Shown here piece after piece: positions 14,586 to 23,276 of a stretch of DNA of 31,135 nucleotides. This DNA is from RGIG3159 sp045640565 (GTDB lineage: Bacteria > Bacillota > Clostridia > Oscillospirales > Oscillospiraceae): positions 1 to 31,135 of the forward strand of contig JAZUFG010000028.1 of the NCBI GenBank assembly GCA_045640565.1, read 5' to 3'. The translations under genes and the position numbers were made by a program. The notes below the pieces were generated by a model. That model had not been told where the DNA came from. It did no database searches and saw only the letters and a program-made list of their open reading frames with translations. The stretch's first letter is position 1. Each line of letters starts with the position of its first letter.

Positions 14586-15896
14586 CTAACCACGGATAAC
14601 ATCATACACCAAGCGACGGGGAGACGGTTTATCGAAGGAGAGCTTGCAGGAGGCCAAATAGTGGGCTTCAGCCTCCTCAAAGGATTCTTCTTTATTGCTG
14701 CAGAGGATCGCTATCTCCTCACCTTCTGAAACTCTGCCCCCCGGCTTTTTCAAAAGGACAATACCCGCTGCGGGATCAACAGCATCCTGCTTGGTTACTC
14801 TGCCGGCACCCAAGAGAACAGATGTCTCACCGATTCCCTTTGCGTCCATGGAATAGAGATACCCGGAAGCAGGTGCCAAAACAGTCCTACTGTACTTTGC
14901 CTGAGGCAGCAGGGACAAATCCTCCAAAACAGAAATATCTCCTCCCTGCGCGGCGATCCACTTTTTCATGGTCTCATAGGCCTTGCCGGAGTTTAGGGAT
15001 TCTATCGCCATCTTCCTAGCGTAATCTACCTCCCACCCATTGGTCAAAGAAAGCATATTGGCGCTGAGTGCCAAACACACTTCCCGCAAATCGGGCACAT
15101 CTTTTCCCCGAAGAAATTCCACTGCTTCTTTGACTTCCAAGGAATTTCCGATGCAGTTCCCCAGGGGGACATTCATATCCGTCAGCACCGCAGCCATCTT
15201 CTTCCCGCAGGCCGAACCGATATCCACCATTTCTTTTGCAAGTCTGCGGGCGTCCTTCAGGGTTTCCATAAAAGCACCGGATCCAACCTTCACATCCAAA
15301 ACAATAGACGCAGCACCCGCTGCCAGCTTTTTTGACATAATGGAGGATGCGATCAAGGGGATAGAGTCCACTGTGGCCGTAACGTCCCGCAGAGCATAGA
15401 GTTTCTTATCCGCAGGCGTCATATTTTTTGATTGGGCTACTACGGCAATCCCTAATTCAGAAATCTGTTTCTTAAATTGCTTGGATTCCATGGTAACACA
15501 ATAGCCGGGAATGGACTCCAGTTTATCTGCCGTTCCACCGGTATGTCCTAAACCGCGGCCGGTAATTTTGGCGACCTTACCACCCAAGGACGCCACCAAG
15601 GGAGCAACTATCATCGTGGTCTTATCTCCAACACCGCCGCTGGAGTGTTTATCCACGGTTTTATCTCCGAATCGGCTCAAATCCTCCGTCTCTCCGGAGT
15701 GAGCCATCGCATCCGTTAATATAACGGTTTCCCGGTCTGTCATGCCCCGAAAACACACGGCCATGGCAAAAGCCGACATTTGGTAATCCGGAATCGTTCC
15801 GTCTGTGTAACCGGAAATCAAAAACCGAATTTCATCCTCAGAAAGCTCAAAGCCCTCTTTTTTCTTTTGAATCAAATCAGTTGCCCGCACAGACAA
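14586..15896 (-). CDS. pdp: Pyrimidine-nucleoside phosphorylase
   Basis: A 436-residue cytoplasmic enzyme of the thymidine/pyrimidine-nucleoside phosphorylase family (phosphorolysis of uridine and thymidine to base plus sugar 1-phosphate). Visible motifs are VDKHSSGGVGDKTT (phosphate binding), the family signature TGRGLGHTGGTADKLES, and the DVKVGSGAFM segment. A C-terminal PYNP domain is present. Length matches Bacillus Pdp and E. coli DeoA, and the N-terminus resembles Bacillus Pdp most, so pdp is preferred over deoA. Start: TTG at 15896 lies 6 nt after GGAGG. A GTG at 15890 aligns better with Bacillus Pdp (MR..D), so the true start may be two codons later. Second gene after degV. Confidence 0.92.
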   Translation of the reverse strand: MSVRATDLIQKKKEGFELSEDEIRFLISGYTDGTIPDYQMSAFAMAVCFRGMTDRETVILTDAMAHSGETEDLSRFGDKTVDKHSSGGVGDKTTMIVAPLVASLGGKVAKITGRGLGHTGGTADKLESIPGYCVTMESKQFKKQISELGIAVVAQSKNMTPADKKLYALRDVTATVDSIPLIASSIMSKKLAAGAASIVLDVKVGSGAFMETLKDARRLAKEMVDIGSACGKKMAAVLTDMNVPLGNCIGNSLEVKEAVEFLRGKDVPDLREVCLALSANMLSLTNGWEVDYARKMAIESLNSGKAYETMKKWIAAQGGDISVLEDLSLLPQAKYSRTVLAPASGYLYSMDAKGIGETSVLLGAGRVTKQDAVDPAAGIVLLKKPGGRVSEGEEIAILCSNKEESFEEAEAHYLASCKLSFDKPSPRRLVYDVIRG

Positions 15897-15929
15897 ATCC
15901 CCCCTCCGCTTGGAATACAGTTATAAAAA

Positions 15930-16772
15930 CTACTTTGTGATATACATGATGCCCGCACAAGGGGTGCCGCAATGGCTGGAAACCGTACAGCCGCCCTTCG
16001 CATGATAGATCTCTTCGAATTCGGCATATTTCCGCACTTCGTCCTCCAAAAGAAGCGTCAGTTCGTCATCTTCACAGGCATCAGCAACGAACATACGGTG
16101 AAGGAGAATATCGTCCCTTCCCTTGAGGCAGTCCGCCACATAATCCTTCAAAACCTTTTCGTAGTTTCCCCGGTATTTTTTTGCCATGACCAGCTTGCCG
16201 TTCCGGACCTCTAAAACAGGCTTGATTTTCAGCAAGTTTGCTCCCAACATTTCCACCATTGTACAGCGGCCGCCTTTACGCATATAATCCAGACGGCTCA
16301 AAACAAAGCTGATGTTGATTCTGGGTGCAAGAGAGGCAACCTTCTCAACCAATTCCTGGGGTGTGATGCTGGTTTTTGCCAACATTGCAGCTTCCAGGAC
16401 CAGGAAACCGTAACCTACGGAAAGGTTCTCGGAATCCACCACATAAACATTGGGATACTCTGCCGCCGCGATCCGGGCATTGCGAAGTCCGGAAGAGAAA
16501 TTCTCTCCCATGCCGATATGAACCACTGTCTCGTTTTGCTCTGCCCAAAGCTCAAACTTTTCCCGATAGCTCTCGGGAGCTGGGGCAGCCGTGCCCGGCA
16601 GCTTTCCCGTTTCATCCACAAAACGGAAAATATCGCCGGGTTTGATATTCACACCGTCTAAATAAGCATCGTCCCCCAAGGTGATCGTATAGGGAACTGT
16701 GGAAATCTCATAATCGTCCAAAAGGCCGGAGGGCAGATCACAAGTGCTGTCTGCAGAGATTTTAATACGCAT
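15930..16772 (-). CDS. DegV family fatty-acid-binding protein
   Basis: A 280-residue DegV protein. These cytoplasmic proteins bind a fatty acid, and FakB members present it to FakA kinase. Seen: KISADSTCDLP at the start, PYTITLGDDAYLDGVNI, TAAPAPESYREKFE (lipid-head TS-type motif), SENLSVGYGFLVLEA, and LDYMRKGGRC...LLKIKPVLE, all family hallmarks. The ATG at 16772 was chosen because AAGGAG is 7 nt upstream, whereas the longer frame to 16904 adds residues unlike the family and starts inside the divergent promoter region. First gene of an operon with pdp, 33 nt apart. The functional link between the two is not obvious. No fakA is present in the window. Confidence 0.9.
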   Translation of the reverse strand: MRIKISADSTCDLPSGLLDDYEISTVPYTITLGDDAYLDGVNIKPGDIFRFVDETGKLPGTAAPAPESYREKFELWAEQNETVVHIGMGENFSSGLRNARIAAAEYPNVYVVDSENLSVGYGFLVLEAAMLAKTSITPQELVEKVASLAPRINISFVLSRLDYMRKGGRCTMVEMLGANLLKIKPVLEVRNGKLVMAKKYRGNYEKVLKDYVADCLKGRDDILLHRMFVADACEDDELTLLLEDEVRKYAEFEEIYHAKGGCTVSSHCGTPCAGIMYITK

Positions 16773-16820
16773 GGAACTCTCCTTATTGTCATTTGCAGCG
16801 CCCTGTACATGAGGAAAGGA

Positions 16821-16849
16821 TTGCAATCCCCACGACCGGGCATTATAAT
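16821..16849 (+). promoter_or_regulatory. Promoter of the aminopeptidase-CYTH operon
   Basis: TTGCAA (16821-16826) and TATAAT (16844-16849) are separated by exactly 17 nt on the + strand, 57 nt before the aminopeptidase ATG. Confidence 0.75.
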
Positions 16850-16878
16850 ACGGATGACCTATCCAATTCATTATATCA
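16842..16878 (-). promoter_or_regulatory. Candidate promoters of degV-pdp, overlapping the divergent promoter
   Basis: The - strand carries TATAAT at 16842-16847, with a weak -35 TGAATT at 16865-16870, and an extended -10 TGATATAAT at 16870-16878. The first overlaps the + strand -10 because ATTATAAT is nearly palindromic. One or both probably drive degV-pdp. Confidence 0.5.
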
Positions 16879-16905
16879 CAATTTATCAAAAAGGAATAGG
16901 ACAAT

Positions 16906-18135
16906 ATGAAAAAAAGCAGACTTCTTGCTTATGCCCGGCTTCTTGCCCGGGTAGGGATAAACATTGAAAAGGGGCAGAGTGTGACCATTCACGCTGCTTT
17001 AGACCAACCGGAATTCGTTGCGATACTCACCGAGGAATGCTATAAAGCAGGAGCCTCCAGAGTTCGGGTAGAATGGAGCTATCAGCCCCTTACAAAGTCC
17101 CATGTCCGGCATCTCAGCGCAAAAGCCCTGGGATCTGTGGAAAACTGGGAACTGGAAAAGGCAAAATGGAATGCAGAGAATCTTCCCTGCGGCATATTTC
17201 TGATTTCCGACGACCCGGACGGCCTCAAGGGCATAAATATTCAAAAGATGGCCAAGGGTTCTCAACTCCGGCATCAGGTCCTGAAACCCTACCAGGATGC
17301 CATGGAAGGCAAATATCAATGGTGCGTAGCAGCGGTTCCCGGCAAGGCCTGGGCCAAGAAAGTCTTTCCGGGCATTCGCGCAAGCCAAGCCGTGGAAAAG
17401 CTTTGGGAGGCCATTCTGTCCGCTTCCCGGGTCAAGGCGGGCGAAGACCCCATTTCTGCCTGGCAGACCCATAATGCAGAGCTGAAAGCCCGCTGTGATA
17501 AGCTCAATAAAATTGCCCCTGTTGAGCTTCGTTACCGCGCCTCCAACGGAACGGATTTCCGGGTCGGAATGATCCCGGAAGCAGAGTTCAAGGGCGGAAA
17601 GGATCTGAGCCTTACCGGCCACAGCTTCAATGCCAATATCCCTTCCGAAGAGATTTTTATCTCTCCCAAAAAGGGTCAGGCGGAAGGTATTGTCTATGCT
17701 TCCATGCCCTTAAGCTATCAAGGACAGCTGATCCGGAATTTTTCCATCCGTTTTGCATGCGGAAAAGCCACGGAGGTCCATGCAGAAGAGGGTGAAGAAC
17801 TGCTCAAACAGATGATTTCTATGGACGAGGGTGCCTGTTATCTGGGAGAATGTGCCCTTGTCCCCTACAAGTCCCCTATTCGCGAAAGCGGCCTGCTCTT
17901 CTATGAAACACTTTTTGACGAAAATGCTGCCTGCCATCTGGCCCTGGGTTCCGGCTACATTGACACCCTGAAGGACTATGGAAATTACAGCTTGGAAGAG
18001 TGCCGCGAGTTGGGCATTAATGATTCCATGATCCACACGGATTTTATGATTGGGACCGAGGACTTGGACATTGACGCCCTAAAGGCTGACGGAGCTACCG
18101 TTCCCATCTTTCGGAAAGGAAATTGGGTGATTTGA
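16906..18135 (+). CDS. M29 family aminopeptidase
   Basis: A 409-residue metallopeptidase of family M29 (aminopeptidase T/AmpS/PepS), which removes N-terminal residues from peptides in the cytoplasm. Hallmarks are the N-terminal LLARVGINIEKGQSVTIHAA, VEWSYQPLTK, and the metal-ligand region in the second half: FNANIPSEEIFISPKKGQAEGIVYAS (E ligands), ECALVPYKSPI, LFYETLFDENAACHLALGSGY (E and H), and SMIHTDFMIGTEDLDI (H and D). All appear intact and the length is normal. The ATG has AAGGAATAGG upstream. Its TGA overlaps the next ATG (TGATG), so it is coupled to the CYTH gene. Confidence 0.92.
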   Translation: MKKSRLLAYARLLARVGINIEKGQSVTIHAALDQPEFVAILTEECYKAGASRVRVEWSYQPLTKSHVRHLSAKALGSVENWELEKAKWNAENLPCGIFLISDDPDGLKGINIQKMAKGSQLRHQVLKPYQDAMEGKYQWCVAAVPGKAWAKKVFPGIRASQAVEKLWEAILSASRVKAGEDPISAWQTHNAELKARCDKLNKIAPVELRYRASNGTDFRVGMIPEAEFKGGKDLSLTGHSFNANIPSEEIFISPKKGQAEGIVYASMPLSYQGQLIRNFSIRFACGKATEVHAEEGEELLKQMISMDEGACYLGECALVPYKSPIRESGLLFYETLFDENAACHLALGSGYIDTLKDYGNYSLEECRELGINDSMIHTDFMIGTEDLDIDALKADGATVPIFRKGNWVI

Positions 18136-18713
18136 TGGAATATGAGATCAAACTGACCGGCAATTCTGAAAGTCTGAACGCTCTCCGGCAGGATCCGGAA
18201 ATCAACCGAATGGCAATCAACCCCTGGGATGAAATTCCCATGGAAACTGTTTACTACCGGGATTCTGAGGGCAAGCTGGATGCTGCCAGGGTCATGCTCC
18301 GGCAGCGTAAAGAGGGAAATGCTCATGTAGTTACCTGCAAAGCTCCCTCTTCCATAGCTCATGCAAGGGAAGAATTCGAAGTGAATTCCGAAGATCTATC
18401 GGCTGCTATTCCCATGCTCCTTCAAAAGGGAGCGCCCTCATTCTTATCTGAACTAAAAGGTTTACACCCGGTTTGCGGTGCCAAGTTCATGAGGCAGACA
18501 TTGCCCCTGCAGCTTTCTGGCTGCAAAGCGGAATTGGCCCTGGATACGGGTTTTTTCTTCCGGGAAGACCGGAAAAAGGACTTTTTCCTTGTGGAATTGG
18601 AGCTGAAAGACGGAAGATCTGATGCAATTGAAACGGCAGCCATCTGGCTGGAGAAAAAATTTGCCCTCCGGCCGGAGCCAAAGAGCAAATTTCAGCAGGC
18701 TAACGAGTTATAA
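18135..18713 (+). CDS. CYTH domain protein
   Basis: A 192-residue CYTH/triphosphate tunnel metalloenzyme. The N-terminal MEYEIKL gives the ExExK signature. Further alternating charged strands follow: ARVMLRQRKEG, TCKAPSS, REEFEV, and FLVELELKDGR late in the protein, which line the tunnel. Family members hydrolyse triphosphates (thiamine triphosphate, inorganic tripolyphosphate) or cyclise ATP. The exact reaction cannot be assigned. The ATG at 18135 overlaps the aminopeptidase stop, and this start puts ExExK at residues 2-6 as usual. A TTG twelve bases upstream is in frame but less likely. Confidence 0.88.
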   Translation: MEYEIKLTGNSESLNALRQDPEINRMAINPWDEIPMETVYYRDSEGKLDAARVMLRQRKEGNAHVVTCKAPSSIAHAREEFEVNSEDLSAAIPMLLQKGAPSFLSELKGLHPVCGAKFMRQTLPLQLSGCKAELALDTGFFFREDRKKDFFLVELELKDGRSDAIETAAIWLEKKFALRPEPKSKFQQANEL

Positions 18714-18720
18714 AGATTCA

Positions 18721-18754
18721 AACAGGCTGTATCAAACGGTACAGCCTGTTTTGG
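18721..18754 (+). terminator. Intrinsic terminator of the aminopeptidase-CYTH operon
   Basis: An 11-bp perfect stem AACAGGCTGTA/TACAGCCTGTT (18721-18731 with 18740-18750), followed on the + strand by TTGG after the stem's own TT. It also lies 10 nt past the stop of the convergent ceramidase-like gene and may serve both. Confidence 0.75.
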
Positions 18755-18760
18755 CAGTTA

Positions 18761-20266
18761 TCAGAACATGGAATTGATGTCCTTTAAGGTCTCACGAACC
18801 AGGAGGTCGCCGCCTACATGGCCCACAGTACCGGAACCGACGAAGGCAGAATAATGGCCGTGCCGCTCTGCCGTCTCCGTGGGTAGATAGCCTTCAGCTC
18901 CGCAGCAGAGCTGGACCAGGAAGGTCTGCTCACATTTTGCACGGGCCTTGATCTGATTGCCGTAATCCAGGAAAAGTTCAAAAGGATTGGTGGCAAAAGC
19001 GATGGAACCCATGCGGATGATGTGGACCTCGGTGTCCAAAGCCTCCAGTTTTTCCTGAAGTTCAAAGCGCTTTATCACACCCAGATAGCGCTGGAGATTG
19101 GCCACATCCACATAGTTGACATCATCGTCCTTTTCCCGGCAGAAATCCTTCACAGCCTTGCAGCAGCTATCATATTCGCTGAGGGTGACCCGACGAATAG
19201 GGAGCTGCATGTTATGGACATGATGTTCAAAGACAATATCACTCTGCGCTTCATCCAGGCCCTCTTCATAGGCCTCTATAACAGCATTGGCCACCCGCTT
19301 GCCTGCCTTTTTCATGCCCGCAAGATCAAACATAGAGGGGTCAGCCTTCCGTTTTGGGGGATTCACCCGGGTAATGTTCGGGTCATTTAAATCGGATTCC
19401 GGTTCTACCCAGCGGACCAGATCCACAGGGCACTGATCTCCTGCGGCAGAACAGAGGGGCAGCATGAAGAGTTCTTCTCCAAAGCGTTCCCGGAGAAGCT
19501 TTTTGGTCTCACCCCAAAAATCAGGTGAGACAAAGAGGCGGTGCTGCACACACTGGGCCGGGCAGGCCAGATTGACTACGATACCGCTCAGCTTCTTTTC
19601 CCCATTAAACACATAGAGCAACTCTACGCCGGAATCATTTCCGCCCTCCACCGCAGTGAAAACTGCGGTATTGGTATTACCCCACATCTGAGCAGTGTCA
19701 TCACTGTAAGCGGCACGGCGGCACATACCAACGGCAGCACGGTCAAAATCGTTTGAGAAGGAAGCTTCCCCACGGTTCTTCCATGCCTCCAGGGCAGCCT
19801 TTGCCACACCCTGTGTTGCGATTTCAAAGCGTTCTTCGGCATTGGCAATTTCCGGATTGTCGGTAACCTTGGCCTTTTCCACATACTTTTGGCCGGGCTT
19901 CAGGGAAGAGAAGAGCACATCTCGATAGCCCGCAGTAGAACCGGCCTGGTACTGCCAGCGGTTCTGACCGCCGGGAGTATAGCTCGTATGGGTATGGATG
20001 GCCGAGACCATGACCTTTGCGGGGTCCAGACCCAAACCGTTATCCTTCAAAAGCTCACGAACTCTCAAAAGAGCCCCATAGCGGAAGGATGGCAGGTCTG
20101 TGGAAACCAAAACCATTTGATCCCCGCCGCACTCAACCGCCATGGCAGTAACTGTCAGGGGCTTTTCCACATACTCGGAGATTCTTTCTGCGAACTGGCC
20201 TGCAAGGGGAATTTTCTTCTTGGGCGTAATATCCTGCTCAGACCAGCCAATCATCAGCTTTGCCAT
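18761..20266 (-). CDS. Neutral/alkaline ceramidase-like hydrolase
   Basis: A 501-residue protein resembling the N-terminal catalytic domain of neutral ceramidases. Seen: GWSEQDITPKKKIPLAGQ (typical IG...DITP start), MVLVSTDLPSF, then SAIHTHTSYTPGG, matching the conserved zinc-ligand HTHS region, and later a Cys/Gly-rich CCGAEGYLPTETA. No signal peptide is seen, so it is probably cytoplasmic, and the eukaryotic-type C-terminal domain is missing. Sphingolipid hydrolysis is not implied, since many bacterial relatives act on unknown substrates. The start was moved to ATG 20266, which has AAAGGAAC about 7 nt before it; a TTG at 20284 precedes that site. Last gene of the CotH operon, 25 nt after the small membrane protein. 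Confidence 0.75.
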   Translation of the reverse strand: MAKLMIGWSEQDITPKKKIPLAGQFAERISEYVEKPLTVTAMAVECGGDQMVLVSTDLPSFRYGALLRVRELLKDNGLGLDPAKVMVSAIHTHTSYTPGGQNRWQYQAGSTAGYRDVLFSSLKPGQKYVEKAKVTDNPEIANAEERFEIATQGVAKAALEAWKNRGEASFSNDFDRAAVGMCRRAAYSDDTAQMWGNTNTAVFTAVEGGNDSGVELLYVFNGEKKLSGIVVNLACPAQCVQHRLFVSPDFWGETKKLLRERFGEELFMLPLCSAAGDQCPVDLVRWVEPESDLNDPNITRVNPPKRKADPSMFDLAGMKKAGKRVANAVIEAYEEGLDEAQSDIVFEHHVHNMQLPIRRVTLSEYDSCCKAVKDFCREKDDDVNYVDVANLQRYLGVIKRFELQEKLEALDTEVHIIRMGSIAFATNPFELFLDYGNQIKARAKCEQTFLVQLCCGAEGYLPTETAERHGHYSAFVGSGTVGHVGGDLLVRETLKDINSMF

Positions 20267-20291
20267 ATTTATTGTTCCTTTCAAAACAAGA

Positions 20292-20708
20292 TTATTTTAA
20301 GAGTTCATCAATTTCGGACATCAAATTGTCAAATTCCGAAGAGGAATGGGATTCCCGGGAAACACTTTGCGGGGTAAACATTCTTTCTTCTGCTCGCCTG
20401 CTTTGATCAGTCGATTTTTTGTTTTCCCGTATGCTATCCTCCCCTGCCATTTTGCTTCTCGGGAAAGCAGGAGTGTCCACAGCGAAAGTTCCTGCGGCTT
20501 TGGTTTTTGGGTTTTCTTTTCTTTTCTTTCTCGGGCGGAAAAGGTTGATCATGCCGTTCAAAACCGTAAGGCTGGAAAAGGCAAAAAGGTAGCTATATCC
20601 CAAGGGGCAGGAAAGAAAGCCCATCATTGGATTCCTGTTATCACAGTAAACAAGCACGAGCATTGCAAGGGCCAGTGAAAAATTCAAATGAAGGAGAAAT
20701 TTTCTCAC
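20292..20708 (-). CDS. Small membrane protein, unknown function
   Basis: A 138-residue protein I do not recognise. Two membrane segments (about 4-22 and 37-57) are followed by a basic stop-transfer stretch (FRPRKKRKENPK) and a hydrophilic Ser-rich tail ending in SEFDNLMSEIDELLK, a possible short helix for protein contact. The GTG start overlaps the stop of the glycosidase gene (GTGA), so it is translationally coupled to it and probably works with it at the membrane. Confidence 0.65.
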   Translation of the reverse strand: MRKFLLHLNFSLALAMLVLVYCDNRNPMMGFLSCPLGYSYLFAFSSLTVLNGMINLFRPRKKRKENPKTKAAGTFAVDTPAFPRSKMAGEDSIRENKKSTDQSRRAEERMFTPQSVSRESHSSSEFDNLMSEIDELLK

Positions 20709-21844
20709 GGTTTCACGCCCCCTTCTGCAGTAATTTCCACAGCCTCGGAGGGCTCGGCAATTAAAAGAATATCCCCTAATTCCCGGTCAGCCCCGTTGCT
20801 CTGATGGGAGTAAATCTCATTTCCGAACACCATTACAGCCGAACCGCCGCCATCCAGATTATAGGCGCAGGAGCAGCCGAGATCTTCAAAAATTCTTCCC
20901 AATTCCCCTAAACGCATTCCCGTACTCCAGCCATCCTGTCGACCGTCCACCACAATAAAGCAATAGTGACCCGGCTCATAATAACCCACGGCAGAACGGG
21001 GATTGATATAGGTGACTGTCTCCGTTGTATTATGGCTTGAAAGCGCATGCCCTTCTTCATCCAAAAGCCTGGGACCGAACTTCCAAAGCTGCCAGACATC
21101 TCCGGAATTCAGCAGTTCATCCTTATTGTAGTCCCCGGGACTGTAGGTGGTCATGGTACCGTCTTTGTAGAGGACACAAATATCGGAATTCGTATCATCA
21201 CTGCGATAGACCGCACCGTTCCGAACAGAAATGCCCTGGAACTGGTAGGAATAAAAGTCTCCCGTCATAGCCAACAGCGCATGGGAATCCTCCGACATTT
21301 CCAGAATATTCTGGGTACAGTAGACCTCAAATGTATCGTGGGCCAACCAAGACCGGAAGCATTCAATAGAGGACACATAGATGTCTGCTATATAGTAAAC
21401 ATTGTGATTCAAGGCAGGGTTTTCTTTTACTTCCTCTGCGTTATCCACTGTTATGATCGTAATGGATATATCAGGACTGGAGTAGCTATTGGCAGTCTGA
21501 ACAATTTCATCCGTAAATTTATCTGCAAATTGAATCTGCCAGGGGGTACGGGTATCCGGTTCTTCTTCGGGTATTTCCTCCTGTCCCTCCGCTTCCGGGA
21601 TTAGCTCCTCTTCCCGGTTCTCCTCTTCTTCCGTCTGCAGTGGGGCTCCCTCCGGGGCCACAGGCTCAGGCTGACTGGGCGCCTCTTCCTTTGGCAATTC
21701 CTTTGCCTGCAATTCTGCCTGGCGGGCAATCTTCGCCCGTGTTTTCATTTTTGGAAGAACATGATGAAAAAAGGCAAAAGTCACAAGCAAAACGCCTGCC
21801 AGAAGACAGTCCAAAAGAATAATAAGCCATTTTTTCTCTTTCAT
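20705..21844 (-). CDS. Phosphodiester glycosidase family protein (NAGPA-like)
   Basis: A 379-residue membrane-anchored protein. One N-terminal membrane segment (~6-27) is followed by a Glu/Pro-rich linker (~45-100) that would span the wall. Then comes the phosphodiester glycosidase domain related to the mammalian uncovering enzyme NAGPA and to exopolysaccharide proteins. Motifs: AMTGDFYSYQFQGISVRNG, WKFGPRLLDEEG, RSAVGY, and the hallmark NLDGGGSAVMVF near the C-terminus. Predicted extracellular cleavage of a sugar-1-phosphodiester in a surface polymer (inference from family). ATG 21844 was chosen because GGAG lies 7 nt upstream. Fourth gene of the CotH operon, 59 nt after DUF4956. Confidence 0.85.
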   Translation of the reverse strand: MKEKKWLIILLDCLLAGVLLVTFAFFHHVLPKMKTRAKIARQAELQAKELPKEEAPSQPEPVAPEGAPLQTEEEENREEELIPEAEGQEEIPEEEPDTRTPWQIQFADKFTDEIVQTANSYSSPDISITIITVDNAEEVKENPALNHNVYYIADIYVSSIECFRSWLAHDTFEVYCTQNILEMSEDSHALLAMTGDFYSYQFQGISVRNGAVYRSDDTNSDICVLYKDGTMTTYSPGDYNKDELLNSGDVWQLWKFGPRLLDEEGHALSSHNTTETVTYINPRSAVGYYEPGHYCFIVVDGRQDGWSTGMRLGELGRIFEDLGCSCAYNLDGGGSAVMVFGNEIYSHQSNGADRELGDILLIAEPSEAVEITAEGGVKP

Positions 21845-21903
21845 AAGCAATCTCCAGGTTTTACAGAGAAGATAGATGCAGCAGGAAAAATAAGGCGATA
21901 CGC

Positions 21904-22578
21904 TTATAGCATAGTAGAACCGGAATAGCTGATAATATTGACCTCACGGACACCATCAATTGTCCGAAGCTTGCTCGCAGCCGCCATCTGTCTTTCGCTG
22001 AGCCGGGTCTCCAAGACCAGCTCAAAGGCACCGTCACCGGACATATTCTTGGCTTTCACTTTATACTTGAAGTATTTTTGAAGGAGCTTGATCATATCCT
22101 TGTCCAGATCAGCGTCATAACGAACCACTAAAAGATACGCAGACGCACCCAGCTTTGCCCCGGCAAGGGTCAGGACAAGAAAGAGGATCCCTATCAGGAG
22201 CGTTGCAAGCATAGCCGCCACGGTAAAGCCCGCTCCTGTGATGATACCCACGGTAATGGCCCAGAACATGAAAACCGTATCCATAGGCTCTTTGATAGCC
22301 GTCCGGAAACGGACGATGGAAAGAGCGCCCACCATACCAAGGGAGAGAACCACATTGGAGGAAATCGTCAGGATCACCAGTGCCGTTACCATAGAGAGCA
22401 GCACCAGGCAAAATGCGAAATTCTTGCTGAACATTGCACCGGCGTAGGTCACCCGGTAAACCAGCACAATGAAAAGTCCCAGGGCAAAAGCAAAAAGAAG
22501 GGTCGTCAGCAAGGATCCAATGGTAATTGCGGAAAACTCCTCCAAAAAATGGGATTCCAGCAGTTCTTTTATACTCAT
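21904..22578 (-). CDS. DUF4956 membrane protein
   Basis: A 224-residue protein of the DUF4956 family. Four membrane segments (about 20-45, 50-70, 75-95, 100-150 in part) enclose the conserved VLSLGMVGALSIVRFRTAIKEP turn. A cytoplasmic C-terminal domain of ~75 residues has a ferredoxin-like look (YDADLDKDMIKLLQ...VLETRLSERQ...IDGVREVNIISY). The family commonly sits beside VTC and CotH genes, as here. Function unestablished; a transport or coupling role for the VTC product is possible. Start at ATG 22578 with GGAGAGGAG upstream. The gene starts 20 nt after the VTC stop, and a longer frame into VTC is rejected. Confidence 0.88.
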   Translation of the reverse strand: MSIKELLESHFLEEFSAITIGSLLTTLLFAFALGLFIVLVYRVTYAGAMFSKNFAFCLVLLSMVTALVILTISSNVVLSLGMVGALSIVRFRTAIKEPMDTVFMFWAITVGIITGAGFTVAAMLATLLIGILFLVLTLAGAKLGASAYLLVVRYDADLDKDMIKLLQKYFKYKVKAKNMSGDGAFELVLETRLSERQMAAASKLRTIDGVREVNIISYSGSTML

Positions 22579-22598
22579 CTCTATTCTCCTCTCCGGCG

Positions 22599-23276
22599 TT
22601 ATTCCAAAACGCCAAGGCATTTTACATATTTGGAAACCGCAATTCGGTTGGACGGAACTGCCCGGAGGGATTCCGCCAAGAAGGGCGGCAAAAAATCATC
22701 GTACTTCACTTCCAGAATTCCCTTTCCTTCGTCCAGAACAGGGATCGTCACCGCCTGACTGAACAAATCCGTGTGGAAGGGAGCCGTCCGTACATCCATG
22801 TCCAATGTGATCCGAACATTGGAAACAGAATAGACAAAGGGATAACGGTGGTAATCTACCAAAACCCGCGGCTGCAAAAGTGAAGAAGACCGAAGTGCCC
22901 GATAAAGCTCCAGAACAGGTCCGCTCCCCTCCGGGATCTCTTCCCCCGCCGTTAGGCGAAGGGCAATTTCTTTGGAAACCCGCTGCGCACTCTTCCTTGT
23001 CAAATTTCCCAGTTTTTCCTTGTTTTCGAATACGATATAGCTGTCATCCCCGTTGTAAAAGCGAAGACGAAGCTTGCTTCGGTCCCGAATTCCGTCCGTC
23101 TTATCCCGATAAGCGGAAAAGTCGCAATCGTCAAAATAGAGGCTGCGAATCAGATAGCCTTCCGGCCCTGCGTGGTGATCCGGCTGCATGACAGCCCGCA
23201 GGCGGCAGCGAAGTTCCTCCGCAGACGCCAGGGATATCTCATATTTCAATTCGTGGCGCAAACCATCCTGATTCAT
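22599..23276 (-). CDS. VTC-domain (polyphosphate polymerase-like) protein
   Basis: A 225-residue triphosphate-tunnel protein of the VTC type, the catalytic domain of yeast vacuolar polyphosphate polymerase. The tunnel strands are visible: RHELKYEI near the start, IRSLYFDD, SKLRLRFYN, IVFENKEK, ITLDMDVR, and ILEVKYDDFLP. It lacks the SPX and membrane domains of the yeast protein, so it is a stand-alone cytoplasmic domain that may be recruited by DUF4956. It starts with ATG overlapping the CotH stop (ATGA), with GGAGG just upstream. Actual polymer synthesis is not shown by sequence alone. Confidence 0.88.
   Translation of the reverse strand: MNQDGLRHELKYEISLASAEELRCRLRAVMQPDHHAGPEGYLIRSLYFDDCDFSAYRDKTDGIRDRSKLRLRFYNGDDSYIVFENKEKLGNLTRKSAQRVSKEIALRLTAGEEIPEGSGPVLELYRALRSSSLLQPRVLVDYHRYPFVYSVSNVRITLDMDVRTAPFHTDLFSQAVTIPVLDEGKGILEVKYDDFLPPFLAESLRAVPSNRIAVSKYVKCLGVLE

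Noticed and set aside
16773..16904. N-terminal extension of the DegV protein
   Set aside because: It crosses the divergent promoters and adds non-family residues; AAGGAG supports the ATG at 16772.
20346..20678. + strand open frame of 110 residues opposite the small membrane protein
   Set aside because: The - strand frame has operon overlap and membrane segments; the + frame has no supporting feature.
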